Part shown: positions 1 through 10,109 of the stretch, one piece after another
Position numbering within the stretch: the stretch's first letter is position 1
How the letters are laid out: every line of letters begins with the position of its first letter
Source: CAWBVG01 sp963792175
GTDB taxonomy: Bacteria; Acidobacteriota; Vicinamibacteria; Vicinamibacterales; CAVVIG01
Direction of reading: 5' to 3'
Assembly: GCA_963792175.1 (NCBI GenBank)
Contig: CAWBVG010000010.1
Coordinates: 36,596 to 100,595, forward strand
DNA length: 64,000 bases
Translations under genes and position numbers: made by a program
Notes under the pieces: generated by a model
Told to the model about the DNA's origin: nothing
The model's database searches: none
What the model saw: only the letters and a program-made list of their open reading frames with translations

Positions 1-2249
1 CGACGCGCAGCGCCGGGTTGAGGTTGCGCGCCAGGAACATGTCCTTGTTCACCGCGCGGACGTAGTCGGCGTGCAGCGCGAGCGACGACGTGAGCTCGCG
101 AACGTAGCCGAACGTGAACTGATGCGCGTACGGCAGCTTGCGATCCGGCGAGTCGAAGATCACGACGCCGTCGTTCTTCACCGGCACGCCGGGCGGGTAC
201 GCCTGGTTGAGCAGCGTGCGGTTGACGAACGGGCCGTTGACCAGGTACGGGTCGGTCGGGAACCGTCCGGCGCTCGGGCCCGGGTCGGCGCTGTTGGTCG
301 GGAAGTTGACGACTGATCGACGTCGTGAACTTGCCGAACTCCAGCGTGTCGTCGAGCGCGCCGAGAATCGTCCGGTTGTAGAAGATCCCGTAGCCGCCGC
401 GGATGACCGACTTGCCCGCCTCGTCCAGCGAGTGCGTGAAGCCGATCCTCGGCCCGAAGTTGTTCTTGTCGACGGGCGACGTCTTGTCGAGGTCCTTGAA
501 CAGCGGGTTGTCGGTCTCGTCGAGCGGGATGATCTCGAGGTCGTAGCGAAGCCCGAGGCTCAGCGTCGTGCTGCGGGCTCACGCGCCACTTGTCCTGCGC
601 GAACAACTCGTAGGTGTGGTTGTTGATGAACTCGTTGAACGGTCCCGGTGCGGATCGTGAACCGTTCGGGATAGGTCCTGCGGGTTGGCCGGGTCGAACG
701 GCAGGTCCGATGTTGAACGTGAACGTGCCGTTCGAGTTGACCTGCGACACGCGCCGGAGCTCGGTGTAGTTGTAGCGGAACGCCGAACTTCATGTCGTGG
801 TCGCCCTTCTTGCCGGGGAGGAACCACGAGTAGTCGTCCTCGATCTGGTAGTTGGAATCCCACGGGCCCTGCGACTCGGTGCTGGCCTGACGCGAGGAAG
901 CTCGTGTGATTCAGCTGCGGCGGGCAGAGCGCCTGGTTGCCGACGTCCTCCTCTCCGAACACGAAGCCTGCCTGGTCGCCGGTCCGGACCCTGGGCGCGG
1001 AAGCACGCGTTGCCGTGCCACCAGTGCTCCCACGTCCGCGCGACGCGGACGGTGTTGACGCGCGAGTTGCCGAGCACGCTCGTCAGCGTGCCGACCGCCG
1101 TCTGATCCAGGTCGGTCTCGTCCTGAAGCGATTCCAGCGTCTGGCGCGTCGCCGACGGTGTACCACTGCGGCGCCCACTCGCGCAGCCAGCGGACCGCCC
1201 AGGTGTGGTTCGGGTTGATCTGGTGGTCGAAGCGGATCAGCGTGTTCCAGTCGGTGCGATCCTCGGCGATCGAGAAGTTGAGGTCGGGCCGCGTCTGGAA
1301 GGGCGCGCGTCCGGTTCGGGTTGTCGACCTGCCGCTCGAGGCTGAAGAAGAAGTGCGCCTTGTTCTTGACGATCGGCCCGCCGAGCACGCCGCCCCAATC
1401 GCGTCTGACCGCCGTCGGCTTCACGAGATTCCTGGTTCTGACGAAATAGTCGGCGGCCGTCAGCTTGTTGCTGGCGCCCTTCCGCGAACACCACGCCCTT
1501 GAACTGGTTCGTGCCCGGCCTTGGTGACCGCGTTGACGACCGCGCCGCTGGCGCGGCCGAACTCCGCGTCATACATGCTGGTCAGCACCTGGAATTCCTG
1601 GATCGCTTCGAGCGGCGTGCGCACCTGCGCGCCGGAGCTGGTGCCGAGCGCGTCGTCGCCGTTGTAGCCGCCGTCCACGGCGACGTTGTTGTCCTGCGTG
1701 GACTGGCCCGCGGCGACGATGGTGTCGTTGCCCATCTGGTTGGACGGCGAGAACTGCACGCCCGGCAGCAGCGCGACGGTCGCAGAAGTAGTTGCGGTTC
1801 ATCGCCGGCAGCTCGCTCAGCTCGTGCGGTGCCGATGTTGCCGCCGACTTTCACGCTCGTCGTGTCGACGAGCGGCGACTCGGCCGCCGACGCGTGACGG
1901 TTTCCTCGAGCGCGCCGAGCGCCAGCGTCACGTCGATCGTCAGCGTCTTGCCGACCGCGAGCACCAGGCCGCCGCGCTCGAAGGTGCGGAAGCTGGCGAG
2001 CTTCGCGGAGATCCGGTAGCGCCCGGGCGTGAGCTGCGACGCGAAGTAGCTGCCGTCCGCGCCGCTCGTCACCTCGCGAATAGAGGCCGGTCTCCTCGTT
2101 GGTGACGACGATGTTGACGCCGGGCAAGGACGCCGCCCTGATCGTCGAGCGACGCGGCCGCCGATTTCCGACGTGCCTTGCTGCGCGAGCGCGGGTGTGG
2201 CGAGGGCGAAAAGGAAGGAGAGGACCGAACCAACCAGGCGAGTTCGCAT
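1..2249 (-). CDS. Oar-like TonB-dependent receptor, partial and frameshifted
   Basis: This is the N-terminal part of a large outer-membrane receptor; the gene runs off the left edge. Translation starts at 2249 with a clear signal peptide (MRTRLVGSVLSFLFALATPA, then LAQQ). A carboxypeptidase-regulatory-like beta domain follows (LPGVNIVVTNEETG, then SQLTPGRYRISAKL). Next comes a TonB plug with GVQFSPSNQMGNDTIVAAGQ, AEFGRASGAVVNAVTKAG and, further on, GGPIVKNKAHFFFSLE. This order is typical of the Oar/CarbopepD_reg_2 receptors that are abundant in Acidobacteriota. The frame changes many times; around 2122 one extra T in a 'ctt' explains one shift, and the conserved protein resumes after each. 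I read this as sequence error rather than decay, but cannot exclude a pseudogene. The substrate is unknown. Confidence 0.85.
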
Positions 2250-2324
2250 CTGCGGCCTCCATGTATGAACGAGTAGGAGAGCGTCGCGCGCGCGAAATAA
2301 AGAAACCGGCAGGACGGATTAAAC

Positions 2325-2396
2325 AACTCGTAAGGCGATGGCGCAACCGGATTTGCGCAGTAAATCGGCTCGGCGCTTACGAGTTTCTTACGGATT
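2325..2396. promoter_or_regulatory. Inverted-repeat cluster, possible operator
   Basis: AACTCGTAAG (2325-2334) and its exact reverse complement CTTACGAGTT (2376-2385) are 41 bases apart. A near copy, CTTACGGATT, follows at 2387-2396. Between them GCGCAA and TTGCGC (2341-2358) form a second, nested palindrome. The cluster lies about 75-150 bases upstream of the receptor start and could be a regulator-binding site. No regulator gene is adjacent, so the function is inferred from position only. Confidence 0.35.
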
Positions 2397-2498
2397 CGGA
2401 CCGCCGTAGGTGTCGGCGTTCAGACTGACCGGATGAGCTTAGGATTTTTTCGCGGCGCAGTCGGGAAGGAGTCTCGGAAACGACCGCGCCGTTGACAA

Positions 2499-2550
2499 GG
2501 GACTCGGGGACTGGGGACTGTGGCAGTAGTCCCCAGGTCCCCACGTCCCC
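2499..2550. repeat. Tandem-word hairpin (GGGGACT word)
   Basis: The left arm repeats gggact/ggggact three times; the right arm repeats agtcccc, gtcccc, gtcccc. The arms are reverse complements, so the 50-base stretch folds into a hairpin just downstream of the tricorn stop codon. It belongs to the spacer class seen throughout the window. Confidence 0.7.
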
Positions 2551-2570
2551 AACTCGCTACAGAGACGGCT

Positions 2571-5500
2571 CTATTGTGTGGTGGGCTTCTTGGCAGCTAA
2601 CTCCGCTTTCAGAACCTCCACGGCCTTCTCGATTTGCGCGTCGCGACCTTTGACGAAGTCCGCCGGTGTGTTGTCGACGTGCACATCGGGCGGCACGCCG
2701 TAGTTCTCCATGTTCTGACTCGTCACCGTCCACACGCCGCTGGCCGGCGTTCGAATCGCGGACCCGTCGAGCAGCGTGTACGAGCCGGTGCCGATGACCG
2801 CGCCCATCGTCGGCACGCCGACCACCTTGCCGAGACCGAGCGCCTTGAAGCCGGCCGGAAACATCTCCGCGTCCGATGCCGACCGCTCGTTCTGCAGCAC
2901 GACCATCGGACCGTAGAAGTTCTGCGGCCGCGGCTGCTGGAACCCCGCGTCGCGGCCGACGGTGTACTGATACTGGCGTCCGGCGAGGATGCCGAGCAAT
3001 TCCTGATCGATCCCGCCGCCGCCGTTGAAGCGCTGATCGATCACCAGCGCTTTCTTCGTGCGGTTGGCCGCGAGGTCCAGCTGGAACTGGCGCAGCGACG
3101 GCGCGTCCATCGCCCGGATGTGGAGATAGCCGATCTCGCCGTTGCTGGCTTTCGTCACCATGTCGCGGCGGCTGTCGACCCACCGGGCGTACTGCAGATC
3201 CGCAAAGGGCTGACCCGCGACTGGAGCGATCGTCACTTCCCAGGCCCCATCCTTCGACGGCTTGTCGTTGACGAGGAAGTGGAACTTGTTGCCCGACGCC
3301 AGCGTGAGGTACCGCCAGTAGTTCTCGGATGTCTTCAACTCGTGATCGTCAATCGCCACGATGAAATTGCCGGTCCTGATCTTCAGATAGTCGTGGTCGG
3401 CGGGCCCGTTCTTGTAGATGTGGCCGACCTTGTAGTAACCGGCTGGATCGCCCACGAAATCGAACCCCGGATAGCGCGTTTGCGTGTCGGCGCGCATCGG
3501 ATTCGGGCCGCCGCTGACGCCGGTGTGCGACGCGTTCAGGTGGCCGATCATCATCATCATGATCGTGTGCAGTTCGTCCTCGTCGACGAGGTTGTCGAGC
3601 AGCGGCTCGTACATCTCGCGGACCGCGTTCCAGTTGGCGCCGTGCATCTTGGCGTCGTAGAAACGGTTCTTCATGATCCGCCAGCCCTCGTTGAACACCT
3701 GCGCGCGAAGGGCCTTGCGATCGATTTCGACGTTGGCGGTGTAGGTCACCTGGCGCGCGGTCTGCGCTGGCGTCGCGGTGTTCGCCGGCGTGTCCGACGC
3801 CGCCTCCGGAGCAGCGCCGCGTCCACGTCCGCCCGCGCCACGGCCGCCGGCTCCTGCCCCGCCGCCCGTGCCCGCCTGAAGCGTGATCGGCGCGGCAAAG
3901 AGGCGCTCGGCCGACCGGAAGTACAACGTGCGCCCGTCGCGGGCGAACACGAAACCCGGACCTCCGCCGAACGGACCGCCTCCGCCGCCGCCGCGGCCGC
4001 CACGACCCGCCGCGTCGTTCGGCGGCGCCGCCGGCACGCGTGTCAGCTGGCCGCTCTCCACGTTGATGATGTAGTTGCCACCGGCTCCGTCAGCTGCGGC
4101 GCCACGGCCGCCGCCGGTTGACACCGCCAGCGCGACCGACGCGCCCTCCGGCGCGGGCGTAAGTCCCGCGATCGCCGTGCCCGGCACGGTCAGCCGATGC
4201 GCGCGGCGCGCGAGCCCGCTCCAGTCGATGCGGACGTCCGGCACCGCCGGCGCGCCGCCGCCGCCACGGCCGGCATTCTGCCGGGCGGCCGCTTCCGCCG
4301 CCAGTCCCTGCGCTTCGTTGTCGATGTCGCGGTTCATCGGATCGCGATCCTGGTCCCGCAGCGACAGCGCCCACAACTCCATCGTCGTGCCGATGCCGCC
4401 CTGGGTTGCGATGCCGTTGCTGAATCCTTCCGCGGAGGTGAAGACGATGTAGCGGCCGTCGGCCGTCCAGACGGCATTCGTCTCCGAATACATCAACGCG
4501 TCTTCCGAAATGTGCCGCTCTTCGCCGCCGCCGATCGGCGCGATGTAGGCGTGCGATCGAACGGTGCGATCCTGCTTGGTGAAGCTCACCCACTTGCTGT
4601 CAGGCGAGACGGCGATGGACCCGAGGCGGCCGACGTCGGTCGACGTCACGGTCGCGGTCTTGCCGTCGGCGACGGTGTAGTTGTACAGCGTCTTGTCCGC
4701 GGCCGTGAACAGCAGCGTCTTGGCGTCCGGCGACCACACCAGCGAGCCCTTCTCGTTGTCGAGGTTCGTGATCTTCTTCGGGCTCTTTCCTTCCGGATCG
4801 CTGATCCAGACTTCGTCGCGCCCGGATCGATCGGAGACGAACGCGATGGACTTGCCGTCCGGCGACCACTTCGGCGCCTGGTTGCGAGACGCCATCGGGT
4901 CCGGCGCCACGCGCGTGATGTCGCCCCGGTCGGTCGCAATCGTCAGGATCTGGCCGCGCGCCGAGATGACCGCACGGCGTCCCGACGGCGAGATGTCGAA
5001 CGCGTCGACCTCGTTCCTGACCGTCTCGACGTCGTGCTCGTTGTCTTTTTCGTCGGCGTCGATCTCGACCTTGATCTCGCTCGTCTTGCCGGAGGCCACG
5101 TCCAGCTTCCAGATTCCGAAGAGCTCCTCGTAGACGATCACTTTTCCGTCGCTCGACATCGAGGGCCAGAACAGGTTGCCGTCCACATGTCGCGTGACCT
5201 GCACGGGCGGCCCGCCATTCGCCGGAATCTTGTAGATGTTGTTCGCGCTCTTGCGGACGTCGGGGCTGCCCGGCGCGACGCTCTTGTCGTTCGGCAGCGG
5301 ATCCGCCACGTAGTAGATGGCGCCGTCAGCGCCCCACATCGGCCAGTAGCGGTTGTAGCGCTCGTCGGGCAACAGCTGCCGGTAGGTCTTCGCATTCAAG
5401 TCGGCAATCCACAGATCGGCCGCGTAGCTTCCGCGATAGTGCTGGCGCGTCCACACCGCGGGATGGCGGTTGAACACGAGCGACTTGCCGTCTGGCGAGA

Positions 5501-5996
5501 AGTTGCCCCAGTAGCCCCAATCGACGGGCAGCGGCTGCTCGGGGCCGCCGGCGACCGGCACTTGATGCAGCGTCGCCACGTTCGGAAACGCGCCGTCTCC
5601 GTGCGCGGCGCGGAAGAGGACGTGTTGCGAATCGCGAGTCCACCCGACCACGTCGTCGTTACCGGAGTGGAACGTCAGGCGCCGCGGCGCGCCGCCGGTC
5701 GCGGCGATCACGAACACGTCGTTGTTGCCGTAGCGGTTCGACGAAAAGGCGATCCAGCGGCCGTCCGGCGAAAAGCGCGGATAGACCTCGTGACCGCGGT
5801 TGTCCGTCAGACGATGGGGATCGCCGCCATCCTCGTTCGCGGTCCAGATGTCGCCGAGATAGCTGAACGCGATCTTGCCGGCGTGATAGTCCGGGTGTCT
5901 CGCCAGCTTGATGGGCGCTGACATCCGAGGCACGGCGCCGAACGCCAGAATCAGCAGGCCGGTGACCAACGCGGCGAACGACGCTCTTCGGACCAT
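2571..5996 (-). CDS. Tricorn-type protease (S41 family), exported
   Basis: A tricorn protease homologue degrades peptides, here probably in the periplasm. The start at 5996 is preferred because GAGGGGG lies 8 bases upstream and a hydrophobic signal follows (ASFAALVTGLLILAFG); an in-frame codon at 6032 lacks this. The protein is about 1140 residues. Residues about 35-600 carry beta-propeller PD40 repeats (RFSPDGRWIAFSSNRYGNND and similar, KWSPDGKSIAFVSDRSG). A Gly/Ala-rich linker follows, then a PDZ-like segment (YPGFDFVGDPAGYYKVGHIY) and a C-terminal S41 core with RFNGGGGIDQELLG and the serine region NERSASDAEMFPAGF. The frame is intact over 3.4 kb, unlike both neighbours. It may recycle peptides taken up through TonB receptors such as the adjacent one, but that link is only positional. 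Confidence 0.93.
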   Translation of the reverse strand: MVRRASFAALVTGLLILAFGAVPRMSAPIKLARHPDYHAGKIAFSYLGDIWTANEDGGDPHRLTDNRGHEVYPRFSPDGRWIAFSSNRYGNNDVFVIAATGGAPRRLTFHSGNDDVVGWTRDSQHVLFRAAHGDGAFPNVATLHQVPVAGGPEQPLPVDWGYWGNFSPDGKSLVFNRHPAVWTRQHYRGSYAADLWIADLNAKTYRQLLPDERYNRYWPMWGADGAIYYVADPLPNDKSVAPGSPDVRKSANNIYKIPANGGPPVQVTRHVDGNLFWPSMSSDGKVIVYEELFGIWKLDVASGKTSEIKVEIDADEKDNEHDVETVRNEVDAFDISPSGRRAVISARGQILTIATDRGDITRVAPDPMASRNQAPKWSPDGKSIAFVSDRSGRDEVWISDPEGKSPKKITNLDNEKGSLVWSPDAKTLLFTAADKTLYNYTVADGKTATVTSTDVGRLGSIAVSPDSKWVSFTKQDRTVRSHAYIAPIGGGEERHISEDALMYSETNAVWTADGRYIVFTSAEGFSNGIATQGGIGTTMELWALSLRDQDRDPMNRDIDNEAQGLAAEAAARQNAGRGGGGAPAVPDVRIDWSGLARRAHRLTVPGTAIAGLTPAPEGASVALAVSTGGGRGAAADGAGGNYIINVESGQLTRVPAAPPNDAAGRGGRGGGGGGPFGGGPGFVFARDGRTLYFRSAERLFAAPITLQAGTGGGAGAGGRGAGGRGRGAAPEAASDTPANTATPAQTARQVTYTANVEIDRKALRAQVFNEGWRIMKNRFYDAKMHGANWNAVREMYEPLLDNLVDEDELHTIMMMMIGHLNASHTGVSGGPNPMRADTQTRYPGFDFVGDPAGYYKVGHIYKNGPADHDYLKIRTGNFIVAIDDHELKTSENYWRYLTLASGNKFHFLVNDKPSKDGAWEVTIAPVAGQPFADLQYARWVDSRRDMVTKASNGEIGYLHIRAMDAPSLRQFQLDLAANRTKKALVIDQRFNGGGGIDQELLGILAGRQYQYTVGRDAGFQQPRPQNFYGPMVVLQNERSASDAEMFPAGFKALGLGKVVGVPTMGAVIGTGSYTLLDGSAIRTPASGVWTVTSQNMENYGVPPDVHVDNTPADFVKGRDAQIEKAVEVLKAELAAKKPTTQ

Positions 5997-6051
5997 CGCA
6001 GCACCCCCTCTACGGCTGCGGGATCCTATCACCGGTGTCCGGGCAGGCTCA

Positions 6052-6554
6052 CTATTCCAGCAACAGCGGCTCGCCGCGCTCTTCGCGCCGGCACCAGATG
6101 CGGTCGCGCATGATCAGCCGCGCGCACGCATTCCACCGCAGCAGCGCATCGTCGTTGCCGGCCGGGCGAATGCGCTTCGGCCTGCTCGTACCAGACTCAT
6201 CGCCTCGCGCAGCCACTCGTAGGCCTGCGGGCCGCAGCCGGGCGTGCCGTGCCGGAGCAGCGCCTTGGCCCGCCGCTCGTGGACGATGCCGGTGTAGTAG
6301 GCGCGCTCGTAGTCGTCGCGCAGCCGCGCGACGGTCGTCCACGCTTCGGCGACGCGTCGACGGGTCGTCGTCGAACTGTCGGTCAGCGCGAGCAGCAGCG
6401 TGATGAGCGCCTCCTGGTTGTCGGGCTCGACCTCGAGCGCGTCCAGGCAGATGCTCTCGGCCTCGCCCGGCTCGTTCAGCAGCCGGTAGCGCTCGGCTTT
6501 CGCGAGCGCGCGGGCGACGGCTTCCGGCGAGAGCGTCTTCAGCTCGAACTCCAT
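6052..6554 (-). CDS. Small TPR-like protein of the sdh operon
   Basis: A protein of about 165 residues beginning MEFELKTLSPEAVARALAKA at 6554, inside the last codons of sdhB (overlap 16 bases). It has TPR-like helices (ALEVEPDNQEALITLLLALT, DDYERAYYTGIVHERRAKAL) and ends in EERGEPLLLE. Two extra bases near 6167 (C) and 6178 (G) shift the frame; removing them gives the continuous text SLYEQAEAIRPAGNDDALLR. There is no signal peptide. Co-transcription with succinate dehydrogenase suggests a role in the expression or assembly of the complex, but I recognise no named family. Confidence is high that it is a gene and low for function. Confidence 0.7.
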
Positions 6555-7328
6555 GGCGACCTCCACTCGTGCCGCGCTCCAGCGAGCCGGAACATCCGGA
6601 ACAGCTTGGCGACCGGATCGTAGAGCTGATCGATCACGCGCTCCTTCAGCGGGATGATCGCGTTGTCGGTGATGGTGATGCTCTCGGGGCAGACCTTGGT
6701 GCAGCACTTCGTGATGTTGCAGTAGCCGACGCCGTGCGCGCTGCTTCAGATCGCGGGCGCGGTTCTCGGTGTCGAGCGGGTGCATCTCGAGCGCCGCGGC
6801 GTAGACCAGGTGGCGCGGGCCGACGAACTCGTCGAACATCTGGTGCTCGCGCAGCACGTGGCAGACGTCCTGGCACAGGAAGCACTCGATGCACTTCCGG
6901 AACTCCTGCACGCGCTCGACGTCCACCTGCGCCATCCGCCAGGTGCCGTCGGCGGCGTCGGGCGGCCTCGGCTTGAAGCGCTTGATGCTCTTCTTCGCCT
7001 CGTAGTTCCACGAGACGTCGGTCACCAGGTCCCTGATCGAGCGGAAACGCGCGCATCGGCTCGATCGTGACCGGCTGCGCAGATCGAGCTGGTTGAGCCG
7101 CGTCATGCACATCAGGCGCGGGTTGCCGTTCACTTCGGCCGAGCACGATCCGCACTTGCCCGCCTTGCAGTTCCAGCGGACGGCGAGATCGTTGGCCTGC
7201 TCGGCCTGGATCTGGTGCACGGCGTCGAGCACGACCATGCCCTCGGAGACCTCGGTCGTGTAGTCCTGGAACGCGCCGCCCTGCGCGTCGCCGCGCCAGA
7301 TTCGGAACGTCGCGCTGTCGCTCGCCAT
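6539..7328 (-). CDS. sdhB: Succinate dehydrogenase iron-sulfur subunit, frameshifted
   Basis: The SdhB/FrdB subunit passes electrons from the flavoprotein to quinone through three Fe-S clusters. The [2Fe-2S] motif is seen as CKAGKCGSC with the later NPRLMC; the next cysteine set is CIECFLCQDVC; the third is CCTKVCPESITITDNAIIPL. The start ATG overlaps the sdhA stop (TGATG at 7326-7330), which implies translational coupling. Frame changes occur near 7080, 7050 and 6740, each rejoining conserved text. Length after repair is about 262 residues, normal for the long SdhB type found with five-helix cytochrome subunits. Menaquinone is the likely partner, given the futalosine genes elsewhere in the window. 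Confidence 0.9.
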
Positions 7329-9149
7329 CACTTCATCTCCTCGATGATCTGCTTCAGCTCGTCGGGCATCTCCGGAATCGGCGCGCGCGACACTTCCATC
7401 CGTGCCGTCGCGGCCCTTTGCGGACGACGAAGTTGAACGTGCCGAAGCCGCGTCCTTGTCCGGGATAGTCGTCGCGGAAGTGGCCGCCGCGGCTCTCGCG
7501 CCGCTCGAGCGCCGACCGCGTGATCGCCTCCGAGACCGTCAGCAGGTTGTGCAGATCGAGCGCGGCGTGCCAGCCGGGGTTGTACTCGCGATGGCCGCCG
7601 ACGCCGACGCGGCTCGCCCGCTCGCGCAGCGGCCCGAGGCCGTCGAGCGCGCGCTGCATCTCGGCCTCGTTCCTCACGATGCCCGACGAGGTCCTGCATC
7701 ATCTCCTGCAGCGCGTACTGCACCTGGTACGGGCCCTCGCCCTGCGGTGCCGCGCTCGAACGGCTCGAGCGCCGCGGCGCGCCGCCTCGTCGACCTGCCG
7801 CGCGTCGATCGGCGCCGCGCTTCTGCGTCTTCGCGAACTTCGCCGCGTACTCGCCGGCGCGCTTGCCGAAGACGAGGATGTCGGAGAGCGAGTTGCCGCC
7901 GAGGCGGTTCGCGCCGTTGATGCCGGCCGCGCACTCGCCCGCGGCGAACAGGCCGGGCACGGTCGACATCTGCGTGTCGGCGTCGACCCGCACGCCGCCC
8001 ATGATGTAGTGCGTCGTCGGCCCGACTTCCATCGGCTCCTCGGTGATGTCGATGTCGGCCAGCTGCTTGAACTGGTGGTACATGCTCGGCAGCTTCTTCT
8101 TGATGTGCTCGGCGCCGTTCGGGCATCCGCGCCTTGATCCACGCGATGTCGAGGAAGACGCCGCCGTGCGGGCTGCCGCGGCCGGCCTTGACCTCGCGCA
8201 CGATGCAGCGGCTGACGTGGTCGCGCGTCAGCAGCTCCGGCGGCCGCCGCGCGGCCTTGTCGCCCTGCGTGTAGCGCCAGCCTTCTTCTTCGTTGTCGGC
8301 GGTCTGCGCCCGATAGTTCTCGGGGATGTCGTCGAACATGAACCGGCGGCCCTCGCTGTTCTTGAGGACGCCGCCCTCGCCGCGCACCCCTTCGGTGACG
8401 AGGATGCCGCGCACGCTCGGCGGCCAGATCATGCCGGTCGGATGGAACTGCACGAACTCCATGTCCATCAGCTCGGCGCCGGCGTCGTAGGCGAGCGTGT
8501 GGCCGTCGCCGGTGTATTCCCAGCTGTTGCTGGTGATCTTGTAGGCGCGGCCGATGCCGCCGGTCGCCAGCACGACCGCCTTGGCGCGGAACAGCTTGAA
8601 GCGGCCGCGCTCGCGCTCGTAGCCGAACGCGCCGACGACGCGGTCGCCGTCCTTGAGCAGCGTGACGATCGTGCACTCCATGTGCACGTCGATGCCCTGG
8701 TGGATGCCGTGATCCTGCAGCGTGCGGATCATCTCGAGGCCGGTGCGGTCGCCGACGTGCGCCAGCCGCGGATAGCGGTGGCCGCCGAAGTTGCGCTGGA
8801 GGATGCGGCCGTCCTTCGTCCGATCGAACACCGCGCCCCACGCCTCGAGCTCGCGCACGCGGTCGGGCGCTTCCTTCGCGTGCAGCTCCGCCATGCGCCA
8901 GTTGTTCACGTACTGGCCGCCGCGCATCGTGTCGGCGAAATGGACCTTCCAGTTGTCGCGGTCGTCGACGTTGGCGAGCGCGGCCGCGATGCCGCCCTCG
9001 GCCATCACGGTGTGCGCCTTGCCGAGCAGCGACTTGCAGACGAGGCCGACCGAGACGCCGGCCGCCGAGGCCTCGATCGCCGCGCGCAGCCCCGCGCCGC
9101 CCGCGCCGATGACGAGCACGTCGTGTTCGTGGGTCTGGTATTCGGGCAT
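7328..9149 (-). CDS. sdhA: Succinate dehydrogenase flavoprotein subunit, frameshifted
   Basis: SdhA/FrdA oxidises succinate with covalent FAD. From 9149 the frame is intact for about 340 residues: the dinucleotide-binding GAGGAGLRAAIEAS, the flavin-linking histidine region KAHTVMAEGGIAAA, then HPTGM and TEGVRGEGGVLKNSEG of the active site. An extra G near 8126 breaks the frame; the protein resumes with MYHQFKQLADIDITEEP, THYIMGGVRVDADTQ and AAGECAAGINGANRLGGNSL. Further shifts lie near 7810, 7745, 7690 and 7425. The C terminus ends IPEMPDELKQIIEEMK. The start overlaps the sdhC stop as TGATG. Total length after repair is about 600-610 residues, normal for this family. Confidence 0.93.
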
Positions 9150-9956
9150 CAACAGATCCGGAAGTCCGTCCACACGCCCATCGAGCAGAGCCGGACGTAC
9201 AGGTCGCTGAAGCCGACCGTGAACAGGCTGCACCACGCCCACAGCATGTGCCGCCGGTTGAGGCAGCTCACGCACGAATACGCGCGCACGCCCAGCGGCG
9301 CGCGCGACAGCTCGTCGACGCAGCCGCCGGCGACGTGGCGCATCGAATGGCAGCCGAACAGGTAGCCGCTGAGGAGCACGACGTTGGTCGCCAGCACGAG
9401 CGTGCCGACGCCGATGCCGAACGCGCCGCGCCGGTCGCCGGATCGGCGAACCACAGCGCCTTCCACACGTCGAACGCCAGGATCAGCAGGACGCCGACCG
9501 AGAGGAAGAGCATGTAGCGATGGACGTTCTGCAGGATGAGCGGAAACGAGTTCTCGCCCCAGTAGCTCGAGCGCGGCTCGCCGACGGTGCAGGACGGCGG
9601 ATCGGCCCAGAACGCCTTGTAGTAGGCGCCGCGGTAGTAGTAGCAGGTCAGCCGGAAGAACGCCGGGATCGGCAGGATCAGCAGCGCCGGCGAAAACGGC
9701 AGCCACGCCGGCCACGCCGCCGGCTTGGGGCCGAACCAGCTGTGCGGCGAGAGCCGAAGATTTCCGGGGAGTAGAACGGCGAGAGGTACGGTCCGAAGGT
9801 GTAGTGCTCGCCCTGGAACGCCGCCCACGTCGCGTAGACGAGGAAGGTCGACAGCCCCAGGAACACGAGCAGCGGCTGGACCCACCAGATGTCGCGTCGC
9901 GAGGTTTCGCCAAACCGGCGCACCGTCACCCGGACAGGTGCAGTCAATGTGGCCAT
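9149..9956 (-). CDS. sdhC: Succinate dehydrogenase cytochrome b subunit, frameshifted
   Basis: Membrane anchor and haem-bearing subunit of succinate dehydrogenase. It starts at 9956 (MATLTAPVRVTVRRFGETSR), followed by about five hydrophobic segments: PLLVFLGLSTFLVYATWAAF, FSPALLILPIPAFFRLTCYY, YMLFLSVGVLLILAFDVWKA, LVLATNVVLLSGYLFG and a last one around MLWAWCSLFTVGFSDL. GCHSMRHVAGGC carries histidines that could bind haem. The sequence resembles the long single-anchor type described for actinobacterial Sdh1-like complexes rather than the SdhC/SdhD pair. Frame changes near 9760 and 9430 look like single-base errors. It is the first gene of the operon sdhC-sdhA-sdhB. Confidence 0.85.
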
Positions 9957-10109
9957 GCGACTGACCCCCGAACTCGGACTGTATCTTGAGCGCCATACGA
10001 TACCCTAATCCCGATCGTCAATTGAATCGATGCCTCGGTTTTCCCGACCGTTCGAGTTCCATCGCGGGAATGAGCTCCTTGGATGCGCCAACTCAAGTGA
10101 CGACCGAAA

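Larger units (their letters stand above)
2250..2570. other. Intergenic region upstream of the TonB receptor
   Basis: About 320 bases without a gene. It holds the promoter side of the receptor (minus strand), an inverted-repeat cluster at 2325-2396 and a GGGGACT-type hairpin at 2499-2550 just past the stop of the tricorn gene. No RNA gene was recognised. Confidence 0.6.

Noticed and set aside
4197..5921. 574-residue plus-strand open frame opposite the tricorn gene
   Set aside because: Antisense shadow; the minus-strand protein has clear domains.
6114..7331. Apparent sdhB-TPR fusion of 405 residues
   Set aside because: The sdhB part is out of frame in the middle; an sdhB stop at 6539 and a separate ATG at 6554 are visible once the frames are mended.
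9957..10109. Promoter for sdhC (TTGACG ... TATGGC on the minus strand)
   Set aside because: The spacer is 18 bases and the -10 match is poor; not strong enough to list.
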